Of a DNA stretch of 64,000 nucleotides, positions 15,918 to 24,326 are shown one piece after another. The DNA is from Pectobacterium sp013449375 (GTDB lineage: Bacteria; Pseudomonadota; Gammaproteobacteria; Enterobacterales; Enterobacteriaceae). The notes under the pieces are model-generated. The model saw only the letters and a program-made list of their open reading frames with translations. It searched no databases and was not told where the DNA came from. The first letter of the stretch is position 1. Every line of letters begins with the position of its first letter. The position numbers were made by a program, and so were the translations under genes. The DNA is taken from assembly GCF_048593165.1 (NCBI RefSeq), contig NZ_CP184271.1; one strand, given 5' to 3'.

Positions 15918-17270
15918 ATGAATACAGTAAGCTCAGCAGCTGGCGCGATACAAAAGAGAACAAACGCCCGCTACTGGATTGTCGTGATGTTGTTTATCGT
16001 CACGTCATTTAACTATGGCGACCGTGCCACATTGTCCATCGCTGGCTCTGCTATGTCCAAAGAGATTGGGTTGGATGCGGTAGGGATGGGTTATATCTTC
16101 TCAGCGTTCTCCTGGGCCTATGTGATTGGGCAAATACCTGGGGGCTGGCTGCTTGATCGCTTTGGCTCAAAGAAAGTTTACTTCTACAGTATCTTCACCT
16201 GGTCGGTTTTTACCTTATTACAAGGCTTTGTCGATATCTTCAGCGGTGCGGGCATTGTTATTTCTCTGTTCCTCCTGCGCTTTATGGTCGGCCTGTGTGA
16301 ATCACCTTCCTTCCCAGGAAATAGCCGTATTGTCGCTGCTTGGTTCCCTGCACAAGAACGTGGAACAGCCGTCGCGATATTCAACTCGGCCCAATACTTT
16401 GCGACCGTGATTTTCGCCCCTATTATGGGCTGGTTGGTACATGCGGTGGGTTGGGCGCACGTGTTCTGGTTCATGGGGGGGTTGGGGATCATCCTCAGCG
16501 TTGTCTGGTTGAAAGCGATCCACGATCCTAAAGATCATCCTGGCGTGAATCAGGCTGAACTGGATTACATTGAGGCCGGTGGTGCGCTAATCAACATGGA
16601 TGCCAAAGGGGTGAAGAAAACGACAGAAAAGGGAGAAAAATGGCATCAGATCAAGCAATTACTACAGTCTCGTATGATGCTCGGCATCTATATCGGTCAA
16701 TACTGTATTAACGCATTGACCTACTTCTTCATCACCTGGTTCCCACTCTATCTGGTTCAGGCGCGTGGCATGTCGATTCTCAAAGCCGGGTTTGTTGCCT
16801 CGGTACCTGCAATCTGCGGTTTTGTCGGCGGCGTTCTGGGCGGCATTATTTCCGATTATCTGATGCGCCGGACCAATTCACTGACCTTTGCCCGTAAAAC
16901 ACCTATTGTCCTCGGTATGTTGCTCTCCATGTCGATGGTGATTTGTAACTATGTAGAAACCGAATGGGTGGTTATTGCGGTGATGTCTGCGGCTTTCTTC
17001 GGGAAAGGCATTGGTGCGCTGGGCTGGGCGGTTATGGCCGATACCGCGCCGAAAGAAATCAGCGGATTGAGCGGTGGGCTGTTCAACATGTTCGGTAATG
17101 CGTCTGGTATCGTGACGCCAATTGCAATTGGCTACATCATCGGAATAACCGGCTCTTTCAACGGCGGTCTGGTGTACGTCGGGATTCATGCGCTGGTTGC
17201 CATCGTCAGCTACCTGTTTATCGTACAGGATATTAAACGTATTGAATTGAAGCCATTCGCCAAGAAGTAA
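15918..17270 (+). CDS. gudP: D-glucarate/galactarate MFS transporter GudP
   Basis: This 450-residue inner-membrane proton symporter of the anion:cation symporter (ACS) group of the MFS has twelve predicted membrane segments. It imports D-glucarate and related hexarates. RTNARYWIVVMLFIVTSFNY at the first helix, GGWLLDRFGSKKVYF after helix 2 and APIMGWL match E. coli GudP closely. The frame extends upstream, but ATG at 15918 has GCAGGAG at good spacing and aligns with the E. coli start. It is the only hexarate transporter seen in this locus. A hairpin follows, yet gudX is in the same direction. Confidence 0.95.
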   Translation: MNTVSSAAGAIQKRTNARYWIVVMLFIVTSFNYGDRATLSIAGSAMSKEIGLDAVGMGYIFSAFSWAYVIGQIPGGWLLDRFGSKKVYFYSIFTWSVFTLLQGFVDIFSGAGIVISLFLLRFMVGLCESPSFPGNSRIVAAWFPAQERGTAVAIFNSAQYFATVIFAPIMGWLVHAVGWAHVFWFMGGLGIILSVVWLKAIHDPKDHPGVNQAELDYIEAGGALINMDAKGVKKTTEKGEKWHQIKQLLQSRMMLGIYIGQYCINALTYFFITWFPLYLVQARGMSILKAGFVASVPAICGFVGGVLGGIISDYLMRRTNSLTFARKTPIVLGMLLSMSMVICNYVETEWVVIAVMSAAFFGKGIGALGWAVMADTAPKEISGLSGGLFNMFGNASGIVTPIAIGYIIGITGSFNGGLVYVGIHALVAIVSYLFIVQDIKRIELKPFAKK

Positions 17271-17313
17271 GGCTATTCGTTACCGTATTAATTTGCATAT
17301 AGGCAATGACACA

Positions 17314-17354
<41 letters not shown>

Positions 17355-17463
17355 TAGGTTTGCCGCTTATTTACCTCATGGAAAGCCAGGTTTTATCTCT
17401 TTGAAATCGGTTGCTGGGAAGCGGTATTTCGGGGGTTATAAGGCGGAAATTCGCTTTCCCCAG

Positions 17464-17480
17464 TTTTCGTGAAACACCTC
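17464..17480 (+). promoter_or_regulatory. shared 17-base motif 1, gudX copy
   Basis: The sequence is identical to 15509-15525. Its distance to motif 2 here is about 200 bases; ahead of gudP it is 337, or about 210 after subtracting the 127-base ERIC element. That points to duplicated control regions or two equivalent operators. Confidence 0.5.
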
Positions 17481-17663
17481 CCATTGTCCTGTGATAATGA
17501 CATATTTAATCTGCATTTCGACAGGGAATGCTGTGCTATTGCCCAATGAGTTGTGAAATAAGAAAACTTATACTTTTTCCTGAGGTTGGTAAGGCGGTAT
17601 TGATTCTGACAACGCTTTTCTGACTGGTTTATTCCGGTATCGGGACAGTTATAACCTGTTTTT

Positions 17664-17680
17664 ATTCTGATAACCCTACA
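17664..17680 (+). promoter_or_regulatory. shared 17-base motif 2, gudX copy
   Basis: The sequence is identical to 15846-15862. It lies 61 bases upstream of the leader ORF start at 17741, close to the 55-base distance seen ahead of gudP, so it is placed like a promoter-proximal element. Confidence 0.5.
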
Positions 17681-17740
17681 AGCATTACCATTTCAAATCA
17701 GAGTAAAAACAAGGTCGCGCTAATAAAGTAGGAAAACAAC

Positions 17741-17887
17741 ATGAAATCATCTACTGGTGCACCATCTGTTTTTTATTTCTGTATGACTGAATTATTTTCC
17801 TCATCCTCAACGTGCTTCTGCGTTGTGGCAAACATCGGAAACCTAAGCGTAAACCCTGTGCGCACCATTCGTGACGGGAGCCTGTAA
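17741..17887 (+). CDS. leader ORF overlapping gudX start
   Basis: ATG at 17741 is preceded by agtaggaaaacaac and opens 48 codons beginning MKSSTGAPSVFYFCMTELFS. The stop TAA (17885-17887) shares its last A with the gudX ATG, a TAATG overlap typical of translational coupling. The peptide has four Cys and several Ser runs but no family resemblance that I can see. It may be a regulatory leader peptide or only a means of loading ribosomes onto gudX. It sits downstream of the shared regulatory motifs. Confidence 0.5.
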   Translation: MKSSTGAPSVFYFCMTELFSSSSTCFCVVANIGNLSVNPVRTIRDGSL

Positions 17888-19224
17888 TGACAAACTTTTC
17901 AGCGACCCCTGTAATTACCGACATGAAAGTCATCCCCGTCGCGGGCTATGACAGTATGTTGCTGAACATCGGCGGCGCACATGGTGCTTACTTTACGCGT
18001 AACCTCGTCATTTTAACCGACAGCGCCGGGCATACCGGTGTCGGTGAAGCCCCCGGCGGTGAAGTCATTTACAACACGCTGGTTGAGGCCATTCCTCGTG
18101 TAAAAGGCGAACAAATCGCTCGTATGAACCGTCTGGTTCATGACATTCATGTCGGCAACCAATCTTCTGATTTTGATTCCTTCGGCAAAGGTGCCTGGAC
18201 GTTTGAACTGCGCGTGAATGCGGTCGCGGCACTCGAAGCGGCGCTGCTCGATCTGCTGGGGCAATTTATGGGTGTCCCCGTTGCCGAGCTGCTGGGGCCA
18301 GGGAAGCAGCGTGATGACGTCACCGTGCTCGGTTACCTGTTCTATATCGGTGACCGCACAAAGACGGACCTGCCTTATTTATGCGGTGAAAAAGGTAAGC
18401 ACGAGTGGTATCACCTGCGTCACCAGCAGGCGATGGACAGCGAGGCGATTGTGCGTTTGGCCGAAGCAACCACTGACCGCTATGGATTTAAAGATTTCAA
18501 GCTCAAAGGCGGCGTGTTGCCCGGTGAGCAGGAAATCGATGCCGTGAAGGCGCTGAAGAAACGCTTCCCAGATGCCCGCATTACCGTCGATCCAAACGGG
18601 GCTTGGCTGCTGGATGAAGCGATTGGTTTGTGCAAAGACATGAAGGGCATTCTGACCTACGCGGAAGATCCGTGCGGTGCCGAACAAGGTTTCTCCGGCC
18701 GTGAAGTGATGGCGGAATTCCGCCGTGCCACTGGGCTGCCCGTCGCGACCAACATGATTGCCACCAACTGGCGTGAAATGAACCATGCCGTGATGCTACA
18801 GGCCGTCGATATCCCGCTGGCCGATCCCCATTTCTGGACAATGCATGGTGCGGTGCGCGTCGCCCAACTGTGTGATGAGTGGGGGCTGACGTGGGGCTGC
18901 CATTCCAATAACCACTTCGATATTTCGCTGGCAATGTTCACGCACGTGGGAGCGGCAGCACCGGGTAACCCGACGGCGATTGATACACATTGGATCTGGC
19001 AGGAAGGTCAGCACCTGACCAAAGAGCCGCTACAAATCGTCAACGGCAAAATTAAGGTGCCGGAACGGCCCGGTCTGGGGATTGAGCTGGATATGGCACA
19101 GGTGACGAAAGCCCACGAACTGTACAAAAAATTACCGAGCGGGGCACGTAATGATGCCGTCGCCATGCAGTACCTGATTCCTGGTTGGAAGTTTGACCGC
19201 AAACGCCCGGTTTTTGGCCGCTAA
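17887..19224 (+). CDS. gudX: glucarate dehydratase-related protein GudX
   Basis: This 445-residue member of the enolase superfamily (mandelate racemase subgroup) resembles E. coli GudX more than GudD, with FGKGAWTFELRVNAVAALEA and VTVLGYLFYIGDRTKTDLPY. The catalytic motifs of glucarate dehydratase are present: FKLKGG (general base lysine), DPNGAW and EDPCGAE (metal ligands) and HSNNHFD (catalytic histidine). In E. coli the GudX protein is a weak dehydratase thought to act with GudD. GGGAG precedes the start inside the leader ORF. gudD follows after 36 bases, the same order as in E. coli. Confidence 0.92.
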   Translation: MTNFSATPVITDMKVIPVAGYDSMLLNIGGAHGAYFTRNLVILTDSAGHTGVGEAPGGEVIYNTLVEAIPRVKGEQIARMNRLVHDIHVGNQSSDFDSFGKGAWTFELRVNAVAALEAALLDLLGQFMGVPVAELLGPGKQRDDVTVLGYLFYIGDRTKTDLPYLCGEKGKHEWYHLRHQQAMDSEAIVRLAEATTDRYGFKDFKLKGGVLPGEQEIDAVKALKKRFPDARITVDPNGAWLLDEAIGLCKDMKGILTYAEDPCGAEQGFSGREVMAEFRRATGLPVATNMIATNWREMNHAVMLQAVDIPLADPHFWTMHGAVRVAQLCDEWGLTWGCHSNNHFDISLAMFTHVGAAAPGNPTAIDTHWIWQEGQHLTKEPLQIVNGKIKVPERPGLGIELDMAQVTKAHELYKKLPSGARNDAVAMQYLIPGWKFDRKRPVFGR

Positions 19225-19260
19225 CCCGACATAAAAAAATGAGAGAGAAAGGATAAGAAA

Positions 19261-20601
19261 ATGACATTGCAAAATTCAACGCCGGTTATTACCCACATGC
19301 AGGTTATTCCGGTTGCAGGTCACGACAGTATGCTGCTTAACCTGAGCGGCGCACATGCACCTTATTTCACTCGCAACATTGTGATTCTGAAAGATAACGC
19401 CGGGCATACCGGTGTCGGTGAAATTCCCGGCGGTGAGAAAATCCGTCAGACGCTGGAAGACGCTGCCGCGCTGGTGGTCGGCAAAACGCTGGGTGAGTAC
19501 AAAAATGTGATGACGGCGGTGCGTGAGCAGTTCGCCGACCGTGACTCCTCCGGGCGCGGCTTGCAGACGTTCGATCTGCGTACCACTATCCATGTCGTCA
19601 CGGGGATAGAGGCCGCCATGCTCGATCTGCTGGGGCAGTTCCTCAATGTCAGCGTAGCCTCGCTGCTGGGTGACGGCCAACAGCGTGATGCCGTCGAGAT
19701 GCTGGGTTATCTGTTCTACATCGGCGATCGCAATAAAACCGACTTGCCTTATCAGAGTCAGGCTAACGAGAAATGCGACTGGTATCGTCTGCGTCATGAA
19801 GAAGCGCTGTCTCCAGAAACCATCGTACGTCTGGCTGAGGCGGCGTATGAAAAATACGGTTTCAATGATTTCAAGTTGAAAGGCGGCGTATTAGCCGGTA
19901 GCGAAGAAGCCGAAGCGGTGACCGCGCTGGCGAAACGCTTCCCGCAGGCGCGCATCACGCTGGATCCTAACGGTGCCTGGTCACTGGATGAAGCCATCGC
20001 TCTGGGCAAACAGCTGCGCAACGTGCTGGCGTATGCAGAAGATCCGTGCGGCGCGGAGCAAGGTTTCTCCGGCCGTGAAGTCATGGCGGAGTTCCGCCGT
20101 GCGACGGGGTTGCCGACGGCAACCAACATGATCGCCACTGACTGGCGGCAGATGGGGCACACCATTTCACTGCAATCGGTCGATATCCCGCTGGCCGATC
20201 CGCACTTCTGGACGATGCAAGGTTCCGTACGTGTGGCGCAGATGTGCCACGAATGGGGCTTAACCTGGGGCTCTCACTCCAATAACCATTTTGATATTTC
20301 ACTGGCCATGTTTACCCAGGTCGCCGCTGCGGCACCGGGCAAGATTACGGCGATTGATACGCACTGGATCTGGCAGGAAGGCAATCAGCGCCTGACGAAA
20401 GAACCGTTGCAGATTGTTGGCGGTATGGTGGAAGTGCCGAAGAAACCGGGTCTGGGCATCGAACTGGATATGGATCAGGTGATGAAAGCACACGAACTGT
20501 ATAAAAACATGGGATTAGGCGCACGTAACGACGCCATGGGAATGCAGTACCTTATTCCTGAGTGGACGTTTGATAATAAACGTCCGTGTCTGGTTCGCTA
20601 A
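19261..20601 (+). CDS. gudD: D-glucarate dehydratase GudD
   Basis: This 446-residue enolase-superfamily enzyme converts D-glucarate (or L-idarate) to 5-keto-4-deoxy-D-glucarate. It matches E. coli GudD closely, including GGRGLQTFDLRTT-like residues, FKLKGGVLAG, DPNGAWSLDEA, EDPCGAEQGFS and SHSNNHFDIS. All catalytic motifs are intact. AGAAAGGATAAGAAA provides the ribosome site. It is a diverged paralogue of gudX, identical in long central blocks. It lies in a run with gudX and garL and delivers the GarL substrate. Confidence 0.96.
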   Translation: MTLQNSTPVITHMQVIPVAGHDSMLLNLSGAHAPYFTRNIVILKDNAGHTGVGEIPGGEKIRQTLEDAAALVVGKTLGEYKNVMTAVREQFADRDSSGRGLQTFDLRTTIHVVTGIEAAMLDLLGQFLNVSVASLLGDGQQRDAVEMLGYLFYIGDRNKTDLPYQSQANEKCDWYRLRHEEALSPETIVRLAEAAYEKYGFNDFKLKGGVLAGSEEAEAVTALAKRFPQARITLDPNGAWSLDEAIALGKQLRNVLAYAEDPCGAEQGFSGREVMAEFRRATGLPTATNMIATDWRQMGHTISLQSVDIPLADPHFWTMQGSVRVAQMCHEWGLTWGSHSNNHFDISLAMFTQVAAAAPGKITAIDTHWIWQEGNQRLTKEPLQIVGGMVEVPKKPGLGIELDMDQVMKAHELYKNMGLGARNDAMGMQYLIPEWTFDNKRPCLVR

Positions 20602-20623
20602 CGTTCTGATTTTCCGTTTTTTA

Positions 20624-20650
20624 AGCGCGCCGCTTCAGGTCAGCGGCGCT
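20624..20650 (+). promoter_or_regulatory. hairpin between gudD and garL
   Basis: An imperfect stem (agcgcgccgct/agcggcgct, one bulge) with a seven-base loop lies in the 69-base gudD-garL gap, 20 bases before the garL ATG. It follows TTTT rather than preceding it. It probably affects transcript processing or stability rather than full termination. Confidence 0.35.
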
Positions 20651-20670
20651 GGAATGACCGAGGATAAAAA

Positions 20671-21441
20671 ATGAAGACTCCGCTGTTACCTAACCGTTTT
20701 CGCCAAGATTTGCAGCAGGGCAAAACGTTGATTGGCTGCTGGTGTGCGTTGGGCAACCCGATTTCCACTGAAGTGCTGGGACTAGCGGGATTCGACTGGC
20801 TGGTACTGGATGGCGAACATGCCCCTAACGATATCGTGACGTTTATTCCTCAACTGATGGCGCTGAAAGGCAGCCACAGCGCGCCTGTCGTTCGTCCGCC
20901 GTGCAATGAGCCAATCATCATCAAGCGGTTGTTGGATATCGGGTTCAATAACTTCCTGATCCCCTTTGTGGAAACGGCGGAAGAAGCTGCGCGTGCAGTG
21001 GCGTCAACGCGCTATCCGCCTGCGGGTATCCGCGGCGTTTCCGTGGCGCACCGTAGCAACGCTTATGGCACGGAACCGGACTATTTCGCCAAGATTAACG
21101 ACAGCATTACTGTTGTGGTGCAAATCGAAAGTCAGGACGGCCTCGACAATCTGGATGCGATTATCGCGGTTGATGGCGTAGACGGCGTGTTTGTTGGCCC
21201 AAGCGACCTGTCTGCGGCGTTGGGCTATCTCGGTCAGCCTAATCATCCCGACGTGCAGAAAGCGATTCGCCACATCTTCGATCGTGCCGCGGCGCATAAC
21301 AAACCCTGTGGCATTTTGGCACCGGTTGAAGCCGATGCGCGTCGCTATCTGGAATGGGGCGCAAGCTTTGTCGCGGTCGGTAGCGATCTGGGGGTGTTCC
21401 GCAGCGCAACACAGGCGCTGAGCGACAAGTACAAGAAGTAA
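20671..21441 (+). CDS. garL: 5-keto-4-deoxy-D-glucarate aldolase GarL
   Basis: This 256-residue class II aldolase of the HpcH/HpaI family is the same length as E. coli GarL. It cleaves 5-keto-4-deoxy-D-glucarate to pyruvate and tartronate semialdehyde. WLVLDGEHAPND carries the metal-site glutamate region, and RPPCNEP, YPPAGIRGVS and GVFVGPSDLSAALG are family motifs. GAGGATAAAAA precedes the ATG. The gene joins the dehydratase step (GudD, GarD) with the reductase step (GarR). Confidence 0.96.
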   Translation: MKTPLLPNRFRQDLQQGKTLIGCWCALGNPISTEVLGLAGFDWLVLDGEHAPNDIVTFIPQLMALKGSHSAPVVRPPCNEPIIIKRLLDIGFNNFLIPFVETAEEAARAVASTRYPPAGIRGVSVAHRSNAYGTEPDYFAKINDSITVVVQIESQDGLDNLDAIIAVDGVDGVFVGPSDLSAALGYLGQPNHPDVQKAIRHIFDRAAAHNKPCGILAPVEADARRYLEWGASFVAVGSDLGVFRSATQALSDKYKK

Positions 21442-21477
21442 TTCAGACCGTTGACAAACCTATTTACGGAACGAGAA

Positions 21478-21583
21478 CGATGGTAATGGGATAGAAGAGT
21501 AAAGCGTCCGCGCCAGGGATGGCGCGGCTCGAGCTTACAGGGACGTACTTGCAGCATCTTTACGATCTACCCATTACCATTGC
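21478..21583. repeat. imperfect inverted-repeat element before garR
   Basis: The ends gatggtaatgggatag and ctacccattaccat are near-perfect inverted repeats about 70 bases apart. Inside lies a perfect eight-base hairpin, CCGCGCCA-GGGA-TGGCGCGG (21508-21527), and an agggacgtacttgcagc stretch. The architecture is that of a small non-autonomous intergenic repeat. I see no second copy in this window. Confidence 0.55.
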
Positions 21584-21694
21584 TCGGCGTACTTTGTCAG
21601 CAAATTCAGTGGTTCCGCGGCGAAGCGAATCCGCTATGAGGCGGGTTCATCGTGAATTGAAGTGATATCTACATCAGACAATGAGGTTAGGGCG

Positions 21695-22579
21695 ATGAAA
21701 ATTGGTTTTATTGGACTGGGCATTATGGGAAAACCGATGAGTAAAAATCTGCTGAAAGCAGGTTACTCATTAGTCGTGATGGACAGAAATCCGGACGCGG
21801 TCGCGGAAGTTGTCGCGGCAGGCGCTACGGCGGCTGATACGCCGAAACAGGTTGCGGAGCAGTGCGACGTTATCATCACCATGCTGCCTAATTCACCGCA
21901 CGTGAAAGACGTGGTGCTGGGTGAAAACGGCGTCATCGACGGTGCGCGTGCCGGAAGTATTGTGGTGGATATGAGTTCCATCGCGCCGCTTGCCAGCCGT
22001 GAAATTGCGACGGCGCTGGCGGCGAAAGAGATCGCCATGCTGGATGCACCGGTCAGCGGCGGTGAGCCTAAAGCTATCGACGGCACGCTGTCTGTGATGG
22101 TGGGTGGCGACAAAGCGCAATTTGACCGCTGTTTTGAGATTCTGAAATCCATGGCGGGATCCGTGGTTCATACCGGTGAGATCGGCGCGGGCAACGTGAC
22201 CAAATTGGCGAACCAGGTGATTGTGGCACTGAACATTGCCGCCATGTCTGAGGCGCTGGTGCTGGCAACGAAAGCTGGGGTTAACCCGGATCTGGTGTAT
22301 CAGGCAATCCGCGGCGGGTTGGCGGGCAGCACCGTGCTGGATGCGAAAGCGCCGATGGTGATGGATCGTAACTTTAAGCCGGGTTTCCGCATCGATCTGC
22401 ACATTAAAGATTTGGCGAACGCATTGGATACCTCACACGGTGTTGGTGCCCAATTGCCGTTAACGGCGGCGGTGATGGAAATGATGCAGGCGCTGAAAGC
22501 GGACGATCTGGGATCGGCCGACCACAGTGCGCTGGCGTGTTACTACGAGAAGCTGGCCAAAGTGGAAGTTACGCGATAA
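21695..22579 (+). CDS. garR: tartronate semialdehyde reductase GarR
   Basis: This 294-residue NAD(P)H-dependent reductase of the beta-hydroxyacid dehydrogenase family turns tartronate semialdehyde into D-glycerate. The Rossmann motif GFIGLGIMGKPMSKNL is at the N-terminus. The substrate motif DAPVSGGEPKA and the catalytic lysine in GNVTKLANQ are present. The frame reaches a GTG at 21662, but ATG at 21695 matches the E. coli length of 294. The gene is separated from garL by 253 bases that hold an inverted-repeat element. Confidence 0.95.
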   Translation: MKIGFIGLGIMGKPMSKNLLKAGYSLVVMDRNPDAVAEVVAAGATAADTPKQVAEQCDVIITMLPNSPHVKDVVLGENGVIDGARAGSIVVDMSSIAPLASREIATALAAKEIAMLDAPVSGGEPKAIDGTLSVMVGGDKAQFDRCFEILKSMAGSVVHTGEIGAGNVTKLANQVIVALNIAAMSEALVLATKAGVNPDLVYQAIRGGLAGSTVLDAKAPMVMDRNFKPGFRIDLHIKDLANALDTSHGVGAQLPLTAAVMEMMQALKADDLGSADHSALACYYEKLAKVEVTR

Positions 22580-22600
22580 GCCGTGAAGCGATAGTCACGA

Positions 22601-22621
22601 GGCTGGCACAGGATGCCAGCC
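22601..22621 (+). terminator. hairpin after garR
   Basis: A perfect eight-base stem (ggctggca/tgccagcc) with a five-base loop lies 22 bases after the garR stop. No T-run follows. It may partially terminate before garK. Confidence 0.45.
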
Positions 22622-22756
22622 GACTGGCAGAGAATCATTCTGATCTATCCAAGAGATTTCAGGACCTGCAGCCCTGAAAGCTGGCGGGTATAAGCGCCGT
22701 TTCATGAGCGCGCGGATTATTGATGCAATCGGAACGTTGATGAAATCGGATCGTTT

Positions 22757-23902
22757 ATGAAAATAGTGATCGCACCGGATTCTTATAAAGAAAGCCTGTC
22801 TGCACAAGATGTTGCTACGCAGATTGAAAAGGGATTTCGTGAAATATTTCCCGATGCCTGCTATGTCAAATTACCTGTTGCAGATGGTGGGGAAGGCACA
22901 GTTGAAGCGATGGTCGCGGCGACCGATGGCAAGATTGTGAATGTTAAGGTCACAGGACCGTTAGGCGACAGCATCGACGCGTTCTTTGGCCTGTCTGGCG
23001 ATGAAAAAACGGCTTTTATTGAGATGGCGGCGGCAAGCGGTCTGGAACGTGTACCTTCGCAACTGCGTAACCCGTTAAAAACAACCAGCTATGGCACGGG
23101 CGAACTGATTCGCTGCGCGTTAGATTATGGTATCCGGCACTGCATCATCGGGATTGGCGGGAGCGCAACCAATGACGGCGGATCGGGCATGGTGCAGGCG
23201 CTCGGCGCGAAGCTGCTGGATAAGCAGGGCGAACAGATCGGTTTTGGCGGTGGTGAGCTCGACAAACTCGCTCGCATTGATATCAGCGATCTGGATGAAC
23301 GTATTAAAGGCTGCCGTTTTGAAGTGGCCTGCGATGTGACCAACCCACTGACGGGGAAACAGGGCGCATCGGCGATTTTTGGCCCTCAGAAAGGGGCGAC
23401 GCCGGAGATGGTTGAACAGTTGGATAATGCGCTGAAGCATTATGCGGCGGTAATTCGCCACGATCTGGATATGGACGTGGAACACGTTCCTGGTGCCGGG
23501 GCAGCGGGCGGCATGGGCGCGGCGCTACAGGCGTTTTGCGGCGCTGAGCTGCGTCAGGGCATTGAAATTGTCACGGAAGCGCTGGGGCTGGATGAACTGG
23601 TTCGAGATGCCACACTGGTGATTACCGGCGAAGGGCGCATCGACAGTCAGACGATCCACGGTAAAGTGCCGATTGGCGTGGCGCGGGTCGCCAAACAGTA
23701 TAATAAACCGGTGATTGGTATTGCAGGCAGCCTGACGGCAGATGTCGGCGTGGTACATGAACATGGTCTGGACGCGGTATTCAGCGTGCTTTACAACATC
23801 TGCTCACTCGAAGAAGCGCTGGATAATGCGGCAGAGAATGTGAGGATAGCAGCGCGTAATATTGCCGCTACGATCCGGTTGGCGCAGTCGATGTCGCGTT
23901 GA
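22757..23902 (+). CDS. garK: glycerate 2-kinase GarK
   Basis: This 381-residue kinase, the same length as E. coli GarK, phosphorylates D-glycerate to 2-phosphoglycerate, which enters glycolysis directly at the enolase step. MKIVIAPDSYKESLSA at the N-terminus, ADGGEGTVEAM, IGIGGSATNDGGSGM and PGAGAAGGMGAAL are typical glycerate kinase type 1 motifs. The ribosome site is weak (cggatcg before ATG). It ends the hexarate run. In E. coli, garK sits in the separate garPLRK operon, so here the pathway is gathered at one place. Confidence 0.96.
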   Translation: MKIVIAPDSYKESLSAQDVATQIEKGFREIFPDACYVKLPVADGGEGTVEAMVAATDGKIVNVKVTGPLGDSIDAFFGLSGDEKTAFIEMAAASGLERVPSQLRNPLKTTSYGTGELIRCALDYGIRHCIIGIGGSATNDGGSGMVQALGAKLLDKQGEQIGFGGGELDKLARIDISDLDERIKGCRFEVACDVTNPLTGKQGASAIFGPQKGATPEMVEQLDNALKHYAAVIRHDLDMDVEHVPGAGAAGGMGAALQAFCGAELRQGIEIVTEALGLDELVRDATLVITGEGRIDSQTIHGKVPIGVARVAKQYNKPVIGIAGSLTADVGVVHEHGLDAVFSVLYNICSLEEALDNAAENVRIAARNIAATIRLAQSMSR

Positions 23903-23938
23903 TCGTCATCGTGATGCGATAGTGTTTGGTATTTATAC

Positions 23939-24289
23939 ACATTTCTATGCAGATTGAGGTACGGTTTCGTGCGCCACAATACGGCTATTTCATGCTACTT
24001 CGCAGCACGCGCCCGACACGGGGCGCTCAGTCGCCGCCGCCCCGTGACCCCAGGCTTTCGGCGGAAATTATGCCGCTAACGCGGTGCCTTCGTCGGTATC
24101 TGGCTTAACGGACCGCTTGCGACACGTTTACTAGCCCCATAAATGGGGCTCACCCTTCGGGCCAGCACAAGTGCTGTTCAAAAACGTCTTTGACGTTTTT
24201 GTCCGACGTGGCGCAAGCTTTCGCCGCGTCCTGCGGCTCATCCGAAGCCCGCTATCTCCTCAGCATAATTTTTTACGCCTGATAACAGC
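23939..24289 (+). repeat. dispersed repeat, long form, copy A
   Basis: About 350 bases, highly similar to copy D at 55448-55804 in the same orientation and, with an internal gap, to copies B and C in the opposite orientation. A module at about 24133-24200 holds four consecutive hairpins: agccccat/atggggct, ccc-ttc-ggg, cagcac/gtgctg and aaaaacgtc/gacgttttt. It fills the garK-barA gap. Short frames within it look spurious. Confidence 0.8.
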
Positions 24290-24326
24290 AAAGCGCACGA
24301 AACTGTCTCCGCAGTGGGGATATTAA

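Noticed and set aside
17887..20601. Possible assembly duplication of gudD
   Set aside because: The two genes differ throughout their N-terminal halves and match GudX and GudD respectively, in the order known from E. coli.
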